Assembly (NCBI GenBank): GCA_947460165.1
Contig: CANHKH010000146.1
Location: 1 to 7,889 of the forward strand
Direction of reading: 5' to 3'
Origin: Comamonadaceae bacterium
GTDB taxonomy: Bacteria; Pseudomonadota; Gammaproteobacteria; Burkholderiales; Burkholderiaceae_C
DNA length: 7,889 nucleotides
The stretch's first letter is position 1. Each line of letters begins with the position of its first letter. Made by a program: the position numbers and the translations under genes. The notes beneath the pieces were generated by a model. That model searched no databases. It was not told where the DNA came from and was given only the letters and a program-made list of their open reading frames with translations. Below are positions 1 through 6,032 of the stretch, piece after piece.

Positions 1-1
1 C

Positions 2-556
2 CAGGCGCAAGAAGCCTTGCAGTGGGACCCGCGCGCCTGGCCTTGGCCAGCCTACGGCCCGGCCGTGATGGCGGCGGTGCGCGCAGGCGTGCCCGTGTTG
101 GGTGGCAACCTGCCCACGGCCCGCATGCGGGCCAGCATGGGCCAGACCGAGCTGGACCTGCGCTTGTCACCCCAGGCGCTGGCGCGGCAGCAGACCTTGA
201 TCCGCGAAGGCCACTGCCAACTGCTGCCCGAGAGCCAAATTGGGCCCATGACGCGTGTGCAAATCGCACGCGATGTGCAGATGGCTCAGACCATTGCCAG
301 CGCCCTGCCCCTGGCCCGCCCCGGCCAGGTGGTGCTGCTCATCAGCGGCAGCGTGCATGCCGACCGGCAGCTGGGCGTGCCGGTGCACCTGCCAGCGGGT
401 ATCAAGGTCTCTTCTTTGCGTTTGCAAGCGGGCAGCAGCGCCATGGACGGTGAGCGCTTTGATCAGGTGCTGAGCACCCCCGCCGCGCCCAAGAAGGACT
501 ACTGCGCGGGCTTGGCCGAGCAGTTCAAGCACAAGGCCGCGCCGGGTTCGAAGTGA
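2..556 (+). CDS. ChaN family haem-binding lipoprotein (C-terminal part)
   Basis: The open frame enters from the left edge and ends at TGA 554-556, leaving 184 visible residues; the true start and any lipoprotein signal peptide lie outside. The family signature is seen in an early W-P-W-P-A-Y-G-P segment followed by AGVPVLGGNLP, and in a late strand-loop segment ISGSVHADRQLGVPVHL, which corresponds to the Gly-x-x-His-x-x-x-x-x-Gly-Val-Pro block of ChaN/DUF399 proteins (Tiki-like fold). Known members such as Campylobacter ChaN are outer-membrane-attached lipoproteins that bind haem and are linked to iron uptake, so a haem or iron-acquisition role is inferred from the family only. The visible fragment shows no frameshift. 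It is not in an operon with anything in this window: the next gene is on the opposite strand and more than 400 bp away. A TTG at 17 is in frame but is internal, not a start. An uncharacterised paralogue within the same superfamily is the main alternative. Confidence 0.8.
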   Translation, partial: QAQEALQWDPRAWPWPAYGPAVMAAVRAGVPVLGGNLPTARMRASMGQTELDLRLSPQALARQQTLIREGHCQLLPESQIGPMTRVQIARDVQMAQTIASALPLARPGQVVLLISGSVHADRQLGVPVHLPAGIKVSSLRLQAGSSAMDGERFDQVLSTPAAPKKDYCAGLAEQFKHKAAPGSK

Positions 557-563
557 GCATGTG

Positions 564-582
564 CTGGCCCCGCCTGGGCCAG
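564..582 (+). terminator. Small hairpin after the chaN-like gene, possible terminator
   Basis: Eight bases after the stop codon, CTGGCCC (564-570) pairs perfectly with GGGCCAG (576-582) around a 5-nt loop. The stem is GC-rich and well placed for 3'-end formation, but no T-run follows, so it is not a canonical intrinsic terminator. It may protect the 3' end or act with the palindromes just downstream. Confidence 0.35.
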
Positions 583-586
583 TCAA

Positions 587-647
587 GGACCCCGACTTAC
601 TCCCTTCCCCTCTGGGGAAGGGCAGGGGTGGGGGCACCGCGTGGCAC
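587..647 (+). repeat. REP-like palindromic repeat, copy 1
   Basis: This 61-bp unit matches copy 3 (713-773) without gaps at 55 of 61 positions. Its core is a perfect 9-bp stem, CCCTTCCCC (602-610) and GGGGAAGGG (614-622), with a TCT loop, followed by a G-rich arm (CAGGGGTGGGGG) and a CGCGTGGCA tail. GC-rich palindromes of this general look are common as dispersed intergenic repeats in Burkholderiales; the exact family name is not claimed. The unit is intergenic and encodes nothing credible. Open frames through it give repeat-derived peptides such as PTPALPQRGRE. Confidence 0.8.
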
Positions 648-658
648 CATCATTGCCT

Positions 659-705
659 CACGCGTGCCCCTCTCCCCAGCCCTCTCCCCAAAGGGGCGAG
701 GGGGC
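659..705 (-). repeat. REP-like palindromic repeat, copy 2 (inverted)
   Basis: This copy lies in inverse orientation between copies 1 and 3. Its core stem is CCCTCTCCCC (680-689) and GGGGCGAGGG (693-702) around an AAA loop, ten positions with one T/C mismatch (685 and 697). Its arm CACGCGTGCCCC (659-670) is nearly the reverse complement of the GGGGCACCGCGTG arm of copy 1 (631-643), so copies 1 and 2 can also form a larger cruciform. It is more diverged than the two direct copies and lacks their GGACCCCGA lead-in. Confidence 0.7.
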
Positions 706-712
706 AAAGCCC

Positions 713-773
713 GGACCCCGAATTTCTCCCTCCCCCTCTGGGGGAGGGCCGGGGTGGGGGCATCGCGTGGCAC
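713..773 (+). repeat. REP-like palindromic repeat, copy 3
   Basis: This is a direct copy of 587-647 at an offset of 126 bp, with six substitutions. Its stem CCCTCCCCC (728-736) and GGGGGAGGG (740-748) is again perfect. Relative to copy 1 the T606-A618 pair is replaced by C732-G744, a compensatory change on both arms. The shared block begins at GGACCCCGA and ends at CGCGTGGCAC. Together the three copies form a head-to-tail and inverted cluster like the BIME clusters of enterobacteria. Confidence 0.8.
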
Positions 774-968
774 TGTCTTTTCCTCAAGCGCCTCCAACAT
801 CTTCGCGCCCATGATGGAGCTGCCCCAACGGCGATTTTCTGTCCGAACGCAAGCTGTGCCCCTGCGCGAATCGCTGGCAGACCAGCTCTACAAAGACCCA
901 TCCAAAGCTGGCGTTAAGCATTGGTCTGGCGACAACATGGCCTGCCAGCCAGGCACGCGCCCCTGTCT
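774..968. other. Gene-free stretch between the repeat cluster and the aminotransferase gene
   Basis: I can assign no gene to these 195 bp. A + strand frame stays open through it and reads plausibly (for example ELPQRRFSVRTQAVPLRES), but it has no credible start, crosses the repeats and runs into the antisense of the aminotransferase 3' end. Minus-strand frames are equally unconvincing. At its right end, GCCTG (940-944) and CAGGC (950-954) can form a 5-bp hairpin, and GCACGC (953-958) can pair with GCGTGC (973-978) across the aminotransferase stop codon. Neither has a T-run. The stretch could hold the 3' UTR of the aminotransferase or a decayed gene remnant. Confidence 0.5.
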
Positions 969-2306
969 TCAGGCGTGCTTGCGAATGGCCGCGGCCAGCA
1001 CATCCACCATCTGTGCGATGTGCGTCTCTTGCACGATATAAGGCGGGCACAGCACCACGTTTTCACCCGCCGGGCGCACCAGCACGCCTTGTGCAAAGCA
1101 CTCTAGAAAAATGTCGTAAGCCCGTTTGCCCGGCAAGGAAGACGGCGCCACCTCGACCGCGCCAGCAAGCCCCAAGGTGCGCACGCCCACCACCGTGGGC
1201 AAGCCCCTGAGCTGGCTGTGCATGGCGTCACCGAGCACCCGGCCCATCTGGCCTGCGCGGGCAAACAGCTGCTCGTCTTCAAAGAGCTTGAGCGTGGCAA
1301 TGGCGGCCGCGCAGGCCACGGGGTGGCCGGAGTAGGTGTAACCGTGGAAAAACTCAATGGCGTGCTCGGGACTGCCTGCGTGGGCCTGCATCATCTGGGT
1401 GTAAATGCGGTCGCTGCAAATCACACCACCCAGAGGAATGACGCCGTTGGTCACGCATTTGGCAAAGTTGAGCATGTCGGGCACCACGCCGTAAAAATCG
1501 GCGCCAAAGCCCGTGCCCAGGCGACCAAAACCGGTGATGACCTCGTCAAAAATCAACAAAATCCCGTGCTTGTCGCAAATCTCGCGCAGCCGCTTGAGGT
1601 AGCCCTGGGGCGGGATGTACCAGCCGGCCGAGCCGGCCACAGGCTCGACAATGATGGCCGCCACATTGCTCGCGTCGTGCAGCGGCAAAATGCGCTGCTC
1701 CAACTCCAGCAGGAGGTCTTCTTGCCAGACGGGCTCTTGCCCATGGATATAGGCGTGCTTCACTGGGTCGTGAATAAAGCGCAGGTGGTCCACGCGCGGC
1801 AGCAGCGCCGAGCCAAACACCTTGCGGTTGGCCGGGATGCCGCCCACGCTCATGCCGCCAAAGCCCACACCGTGGTAGCCGCGCTCACGGCCAATGAAGA
1901 CGTTGCGGTGGCCCTCGCCGCGCGCGCGGTGGTAGGCCAGCGCCACTTTCAGCGAGGTGTCGGCCGCCTCCGAGCCGGAGTTGCAAAACAGCACTTTGTT
2001 GAGGTCGCCCGGTGCCATGGCGGCGATCATGTCGGCCGCTTGAAAGGCCTTGTCGTTGCTGGCCTGAAAGGCGGTGGCGTAATCCAGGGTGTCGAGCTGC
2101 TGCTTGATGGCCTCATTGATGGGCTGGCGCTTGTGGCCGGCCGCCACGCACCACAGGCTGGAGATGCCGTCGAGCACCTGGCGGCCGTCATGCGTGGTGA
2201 AGTGCATGCCTTCGGCGGCCACCAACACTCGGGGGGTTTGCGCAAAGCCGCGGTTGGGGGTGAAGGGGAGCCAGTGGTGCTCCATGCTGAAGTCGGGGTG
2301 GCCCAT
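969..2306 (-). CDS. Class III PLP aminotransferase, omega-amino acid (beta-alanine):pyruvate type
   Basis: A 445-residue fold-type I, class III (subgroup II) aminotransferase that would move the terminal amino group of an omega-amino acid such as beta-alanine to pyruvate, in the cytoplasm. Visible landmarks are the N-terminal HHWLPFTPNRGF (residues 10-21), typical of omega-amino acid:pyruvate transaminases; NSGSEAAD (109-116) for the PLP phosphate; D254 in LIFDEVITGFGR; the Schiff-base lysine K283 in FAKCVTNG; HGYTYSGHP (321-329); and R411, in the place of the carboxylate-binding arginine of the Pseudomonas enzyme. The length matches the roughly 449-residue Pseudomonas putida enzyme. I chose ATG 2306 because CAGGA lies 6 bases upstream. 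An in-frame TTG at 2387 and ATGs at 2345 and 2285 lack a comparable ribosome binding site. Automatic annotation may call it BioA, but the N-terminus and the HGYTYSGHP block fit the beta-alanine type better, and no biotin genes are adjacent. The exact amino donor is unknown. It is divergent from purU. Confidence 0.85.
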   Translation of the reverse strand: MGHPDFSMEHHWLPFTPNRGFAQTPRVLVAAEGMHFTTHDGRQVLDGISSLWCVAAGHKRQPINEAIKQQLDTLDYATAFQASNDKAFQAADMIAAMAPGDLNKVLFCNSGSEAADTSLKVALAYHRARGEGHRNVFIGRERGYHGVGFGGMSVGGIPANRKVFGSALLPRVDHLRFIHDPVKHAYIHGQEPVWQEDLLLELEQRILPLHDASNVAAIIVEPVAGSAGWYIPPQGYLKRLREICDKHGILLIFDEVITGFGRLGTGFGADFYGVVPDMLNFAKCVTNGVIPLGGVICSDRIYTQMMQAHAGSPEHAIEFFHGYTYSGHPVACAAAIATLKLFEDEQLFARAGQMGRVLGDAMHSQLRGLPTVVGVRTLGLAGAVEVAPSSLPGKRAYDIFLECFAQGVLVRPAGENVVLCPPYIVQETHIAQMVDVLAAAIRKHA

Positions 2307-2408
2307 GCGTGTTCCTGGTGTGAAAAGGTTGGCGTTGCGGCTCATTTTGGCAGCAGGCCAAGGGCTCAACCGCACAAAATACCCCAACGCAAAGGGCTGC
2401 GCCCATGC

Positions 2409-2417
2409 TGCGACAAT
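2409..2417 (+). promoter_or_regulatory. Possible extended -10 promoter element of purU
   Basis: TGC followed by GACAAT (2412-2417) fits an extended -10 element with 4 of 6 matches to TATAAT. No good -35 box lies 16-18 bp upstream (the region reads GCAAAG). Transcription would start at about 2424-2427, at or just before the purU ATG, which has no purine-rich ribosome binding site. The rest of the 120-bp divergent region (2307-2426) shows a weak minus-strand TATTTT (2381-2376), usable by the aminotransferase gene, and no clear operator. Confidence 0.3.
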
Positions 2418-2426
2418 CTTTTACCC

Positions 2427-3284
2427 ATGAATTCCTCTTACATCCTCCAGCTTTCCTGCCCGGACCGCCCGGGCATCGTCCACGCCGTCTCGGGCTTTTT
2501 GTTTGAGCGAGGCGGCAACATCCTGGACGCTGCGCAATACGCCGACGACAAAGACGAAGACGCCACCGGCCTTTTTTTCATGCGCGTGAGCTTTGCCTGC
2601 GCCCTGCCCGCCGAGCAGTTGCACACCGAGCTGGGCCAACTGGCCCAGGGCTTTGGCATGCGCTGGAACCTGCAGCAGGCCGAGCAGCCCATGAAAACAG
2701 TGCTGATGGTCAGCCGCGAAGGCCATTGCCTGAACGATTTGCTGTTCCGCTGGAAGTCGGGCCTGCTCAAGCTCGACGTGCGGGCCATCATCTCCAACCA
2801 CCGCGACTTCTACCAATTGGCAGCGAGCTACAACGTGCCTTTTCACCACATTCCGGTGACGGCGGCCACCAAGGCCGAGGCCGAAAAGCGCCAGTACGAG
2901 ATCATTCAAAGCGAGGGGGCCGAGCTGGTGGTGCTGGCGCGCTACATGCAAATACTGAGCGATGAGCTGTGCAGCAAGTTGTCGGGGCGCGCCATCAACA
3001 TCCACCACAGCTTTTTGCCCAGCTTCAAGGGCGCCAGACCCTACCACCAGGCGCATGCGCGCGGCGTCAAGCTCATAGGCGCCACCGCCCATTACGTGAC
3101 CTCGCACCTGGACGAAGGCCCCATCATTGAGCAAGACGTGGCCCGCGTGGAGCACAGCCGCACGGTCGAAGACCTCACCGCCTTGGGCCGCGACACCGAA
3201 AGCCAGGTGCTGGCGCGCGCCGTCAAGTGGCACAGCGAGCACCGCGTGCTGCTCAATGCGCACAAGACCGTGATCTTCAAGTAA
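2427..3284 (+). CDS. purU: Formyltetrahydrofolate deformylase
   Basis: PurU hydrolyses 10-formyl-tetrahydrofolate to formate and tetrahydrofolate in the cytoplasm, balancing the one-carbon pool and feeding formate to PurT-type purine synthesis where present. The 285-residue product has the usual two-part layout. Residues 1-85 form an ACT-like regulatory domain, with the SCPDRPGIVHAVSGFL motif at 10-25. Residues 88-285 form the formyltransferase-fold hydrolase domain. The catalytic Asn-His-Asp triad is seen as N191 and H193 in INIHHSFLPSF and D229 in LDEGPII, with the GARPYHQAH and IGATAHYV blocks of PurU in place. Length is close to E. coli PurU (280). The ATG at 2427 places the ACT motif at the normal distance from the N-terminus, although no Shine-Dalgarno sequence precedes it and the frame is open far upstream as an antisense artefact. 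It is followed 7 bp later by a LysR gene, so the two are probably co-transcribed. Confidence 0.95.
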   Translation: MNSSYILQLSCPDRPGIVHAVSGFLFERGGNILDAAQYADDKDEDATGLFFMRVSFACALPAEQLHTELGQLAQGFGMRWNLQQAEQPMKTVLMVSREGHCLNDLLFRWKSGLLKLDVRAIISNHRDFYQLAASYNVPFHHIPVTAATKAEAEKRQYEIIQSEGAELVVLARYMQILSDELCSKLSGRAINIHHSFLPSFKGARPYHQAHARGVKLIGATAHYVTSHLDEGPIIEQDVARVEHSRTVEDLTALGRDTESQVLARAVKWHSEHRVLLNAHKTVIFK

Positions 3285-3291
3285 GCCGCGC

Positions 3292-4200
3292 ATGGGCCCC
3301 AGCATCCGCGTCGAGCCGGGCAACGGCATCAAGCGCATTCCGCCCATCCAGTGCCTGCTGACCTTTGAGGCGCTGGCCAGGCTGCGCAGCGTCACGCTGG
3401 CCGCCGAAGAGCTGTTTGTCACGCCCAGCGCGGTGAGCCACCGCGTCAAGCAGCTGGAACAAATGCTGGGCTCCAAGCTATTTGGCCGCGCCGATTTTTC
3501 ACTCACCACCGAGGGCAGCGAGTACCTGGCCCATGTGCGCGAGGGCCTGGCCACGCTGCAAAAATTCCCAGGCAGCGGCGCGCCAGCCGGCAGCCCCGGC
3601 AAGCGCAAGCTGCGCGTGGCCGTCACGCCCACTTTTGCGCGCGCCATTTTGATTCCGCGCCTCAAGCAGTTCACCGACGCCTATCCCGAGATCGACCTGA
3701 CGCTGCAGATCTCCATACCGCTCTTGGACGTGGTGGCCGAAGACGCCGATTTGATGATCCGCTTTGGCGCGGGCCGCTACGCCGACGTGGAGCACCTGTG
3801 CTTGGTCAAAGACGAGGTCACGCCCCTGGCCTCGCCCGCTTTTGTGCGCGAACACGGCCCGTTTGAAAGCTGCGAAGACCTCAAAGGCGAAGCCTTGCTG
3901 CGCTCGCCCCTGGAGCCCTGGCGCACCTGGTTTGCCGCCCAGCACCTGGACTGGCCCGAGCCCATGGAAGGCTCGCAGTTCAATGACGTGGGCCTGATGT
4001 GTGACGCCGCCGCCGCCAGCATGGGCATTGCCCTGGTGCGGCTCAAGCTGGGGGCGCCCTGGTTGGACAACGGCTCACTCATCCGCCTCTTTCCTCAAGC
4101 GGTGCCCAGCCCCCACGCCCACTACCTGTGCTGGCGCACAGGCATGATGGAGCGCTGGGAATGCGTGGCCTTTTCAGACTGGCTCAAGCTGACGGTGTAG
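3292..4200 (+). CDS. LysR-type transcriptional regulator, GcvA-like subgroup
   Basis: A 302-residue LysR-family DNA-binding regulator. Residues 18-80 form the winged helix-turn-helix: IPPIQCLLTFEALARLRSVT, then AAEELFVTPSAVSHRVKQLE with the recognition helix at about 45-56. The opening resembles GcvA, whose proteins start with a similar R-x-P-P-L-x-x-L-x-x-F-E segment. A Gly/Pro-rich linker (about 92-105) precedes the effector-binding periplasmic-binding-protein-like domain (about 106-302: LRVAVTPTFA, DADLMIRFGAGRY, MCDAAAASMGIALV). The effector is unknown. ATG 3292 is the first start after an in-frame TGA at 3271, so the start is well fixed. The ribosome binding site is weak and translation may be coupled to purU, 7 bp upstream. 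GcvA controls glycine cleavage in E. coli, so a link to one-carbon control is reasonable but inferred. The aminotransferase/purU divergent region is the nearest candidate target. The gene converges on fadD with 38 bp between stops. Confidence 0.88.
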   Translation: MGPSIRVEPGNGIKRIPPIQCLLTFEALARLRSVTLAAEELFVTPSAVSHRVKQLEQMLGSKLFGRADFSLTTEGSEYLAHVREGLATLQKFPGSGAPAGSPGKRKLRVAVTPTFARAILIPRLKQFTDAYPEIDLTLQISIPLLDVVAEDADLMIRFGAGRYADVEHLCLVKDEVTPLASPAFVREHGPFESCEDLKGEALLRSPLEPWRTWFAAQHLDWPEPMEGSQFNDVGLMCDAAAASMGIALVRLKLGAPWLDNGSLIRLFPQAVPSPHAHYLCWRTGMMERWECVAFSDWLKLTV

Positions 4201-4238
4201 CCCAAGCGGGTGGCGTGTGTGGGCCCAGCGGATGAAAG

Positions 4239-5930
4239 TCAGACCGATGATGGATCGCGCAACTCGCGGCGCAAGATCTTGCCCACCGGGGTCTTGGGCA
4301 GCTCGCCTCTGAACTCGACCACCTTGGGCTGCTTGTAGCCCGTGAGGTTGGCGCGGCAATAGTCGCGCACCTGCTGCTCGGAAAGAGCCGGGTCTTTGCG
4401 CACGATCACCAGTTTGACGGCTTCGCCTTGCTTGTCGTCGGGCACGCCCACGCAGGCGACCTCGAGCACGCCAGGCATGCTGCCGACCACGTCTTCCACC
4501 TCGTTGGGGTAGACGTTGAAGCCGCTGACCAGGATCATGTCTTTCTTGCGGTCCACGATCTTGAAGAAGCCTTGCGCGTCCAAGATGCCAATGTCGCCCG
4601 AGCGGAAGTAGCCGTCGGCGGTCATCACGCGGGCGGTTTCGTCGGGCCGCTGCCAGTAGCCGGCCATGACCTGCGGGCCTTTGATGGCGATCTCACCCGT
4701 GCTGCCTGCGGGCACCTCATTCCCGTCGTCGTCGAGCAGCTTGAACCAGGTGCTGGGAATGGGCACGCCAATGGTGCCTGTGAAGCTTTTGCTGGTGGTG
4801 GGGTTGCAACTGGCCGAAGGAGAGGTCTCCGACAGACCGTAGCCCTCGCAAATGGCACAGCCGGTTTTGTCCAGCCAGAGCTTGGCCACCGCGCTTTGCA
4901 CGGCCATGCCGCCGCCCAGCGACACGCGCAAATGCGACCAGTCCACGCTGCCAAATTGCGGGTGGTTGGCCAGGCCGTTGAACAAGGTGCTGACGGCCGG
5001 GAACATGTGGATGCGGTGCTTGGACAGCTCTTTGAGCACGGCCGGCAGGTCGCGGGGGTTGGGAATCAAGATGTTCTTGGCGCCCGAGCGCATGCCCAGC
5101 ATCATGTTCACCGTGAAGGCGAAGATGTGATAGAGCGGCAGCGCGCACACATAGGTGATTTGCTCGTCGGCCGGCATGCCGACCAGGGCGGGCGCGTTCC
5201 AGGCTTCAGACTGCAGCAAGTTGGCAATCACGTTGCGGTGCAGCAGCACCGCGCCTTTGGAGACACCGGTGGTGCCGCCCGTGTACTGCAGCACGGCCAC
5301 GTCGTCGGGGCTGAGCTCGGGCCGCGACAAGGTGTGGCGGGCGCCTTCGCTCAAGGCATCGTTAAAGCGAACCGCATTGGGCAAGCTGAAGGCGGGCACC
5401 ATTTTTTTGACTTTGCGCACCACGTAGTTCACCAGCAGGCCCTTGAGGCCCAGGCGGTCGCCCATGGCGGCCAGCACAATGTGCTTGACCGGTGTGTTGG
5501 CCAGGCAAGCTTGCAGCGTGTGGCCAAAGTTCTCCAAAATCACAATGGCCTTGGCGCCTGAGTCTTTGAGCTGGTGCTCCAACTCGCGCGCGGTGTAGAG
5601 CGGGTTGACGTTGACCACCACAAAACCTGCGCGCAACACGGCGGCAACAGCCACCGGGTACTGGGGCACGTTGGGCATCATCAGCGCCACCCGGTCGCCC
5701 CGGGCCAGGCCCAGGCTTTGCAAGTAGCCGGCCAAGGCAGTGGACTGCCGGTCTATGTCCGAGAACAAAAAATCTTTGCCCAAAAAGCTGTAGGCCGCTT
5801 TGCTGGCGTGCTTGGCAAAACTCTCGTCGAGCAAGGCCACCAGGGAGCGGTACTGCGAGGGGTCTATGTCTGAGGGCACGCCTGCGGGGTAGGCTGAAAG
5901 CCAGGGGCGGTCTGCGGTGGAGTCGGTCAT
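4239..5930 (-). CDS. fadD: Long-chain-fatty-acid--CoA ligase
   Basis: An acyl-CoA synthetase of the AMP-binding superfamily, 563 residues (E. coli FadD is 561). It would activate long-chain fatty acids with ATP and CoA, through an acyl-adenylate, for beta-oxidation or lipid use, at the inner face of the cytoplasmic membrane. Motifs in order: the P-loop YTGGTTGVSKG (216-226); the adenylate motif GYGLSETSP (363-371); GEIAIKGPQVMAGYWQRP (412-429); SGDIG with D445 for ribose binding; the FadD-type DRKKDMILVSGFNVYPNEVE (460-479); and the catalytic lysine K551 in KTPVGKILRREL. The N-terminus DRPWLSAYPAGVP is typical of proteobacterial FadD. I chose ATG 5930 because GGAG lies 9 bases upstream. A 30-residue in-frame extension to 6020 has no family support and overlaps the hairpin region. 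It lies 102 bp downstream of pntB on the same strand. Chain-length preference cannot be read from the sequence. Confidence 0.93.
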   Translation of the reverse strand: MTDSTADRPWLSAYPAGVPSDIDPSQYRSLVALLDESFAKHASKAAYSFLGKDFLFSDIDRQSTALAGYLQSLGLARGDRVALMMPNVPQYPVAVAAVLRAGFVVVNVNPLYTARELEHQLKDSGAKAIVILENFGHTLQACLANTPVKHIVLAAMGDRLGLKGLLVNYVVRKVKKMVPAFSLPNAVRFNDALSEGARHTLSRPELSPDDVAVLQYTGGTTGVSKGAVLLHRNVIANLLQSEAWNAPALVGMPADEQITYVCALPLYHIFAFTVNMMLGMRSGAKNILIPNPRDLPAVLKELSKHRIHMFPAVSTLFNGLANHPQFGSVDWSHLRVSLGGGMAVQSAVAKLWLDKTGCAICEGYGLSETSPSASCNPTTSKSFTGTIGVPIPSTWFKLLDDDGNEVPAGSTGEIAIKGPQVMAGYWQRPDETARVMTADGYFRSGDIGILDAQGFFKIVDRKKDMILVSGFNVYPNEVEDVVGSMPGVLEVACVGVPDDKQGEAVKLVIVRKDPALSEQQVRDYCRANLTGYKQPKVVEFRGELPKTPVGKILRRELRDPSSV

Positions 5931-5957
5931 GGCTAGGGTCTCCGTGGTCTGATGAAG

Positions 5958-6007
5958 GGGCGCATCAATGAAAGCGCCCACAGGCACTTGGTGGGTCCTG
6001 TAGGCGC
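5958..6007 (-). terminator. Two mutually exclusive hairpins between pntB and fadD; possible terminator or attenuator
   Basis: Read in the transcript direction, segment 1 (6007-5997, GCGCCTACAGG) pairs with segment 2 (5984-5974, CCTGTGGGCGC) over 11 positions, one of them a G-U wobble, around a 12-nt loop. The U-rich UUUCAUU follows directly, so hairpin 1-2 resembles an intrinsic terminator for the pnt operon. The end of segment 2 (5979-5974, GGGCGC) can instead pair perfectly with segment 3 (5963-5958, GCGCCC) around a 10-nt loop. The two structures exclude each other. Segment 3 ends 27 bases before the fadD start. The pairing is seen directly; any regulatory function is inferred. Confidence 0.5.
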
Positions 6008-6032
6008 TTGGAGCAGGCAAGGTAGGCGAGTC

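Noticed and set aside
597..812. 71-codon minus-strand open frame ending in repeated PTPALPQRGRE peptides
   Set aside because: The repeated peptide is the translation of the palindromic repeats themselves, a familiar source of spurious small proteins.
1218..2426. Upstream extension of the purU frame, giving a 688-codon open frame
   Set aside because: The extra part is the antisense of the aminotransferase gene with His/Ala/Gly/Val-rich composition. The real PurU start with its ACT domain is at 2427.
2571..2579. Run of seven T in purU that could be a slippery frameshift site
   Set aside because: The frame continues correctly through it as Leu-Phe-Phe-Met of the ACT domain, and no downstream stimulator or alternative product is evident.
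2421..3674. 417-codon minus-strand open frame opposite purU and the LysR gene
   Set aside because: No recognisable domain, and it spans two genes whose sense products carry clear catalytic and DNA-binding motifs.
4201..4238. Bidirectional terminator between the convergent LysR gene and fadD
   Set aside because: The 38-bp gap has only a weak GCCCA/TGGGC pairing with a long loop and no T-run in either direction.
4428..5561. 377-codon + strand open frame opposite fadD
   Set aside because: Composition is His/Ala/Gln-rich without motifs; fadD on the other strand has all expected AMP-binding motifs.
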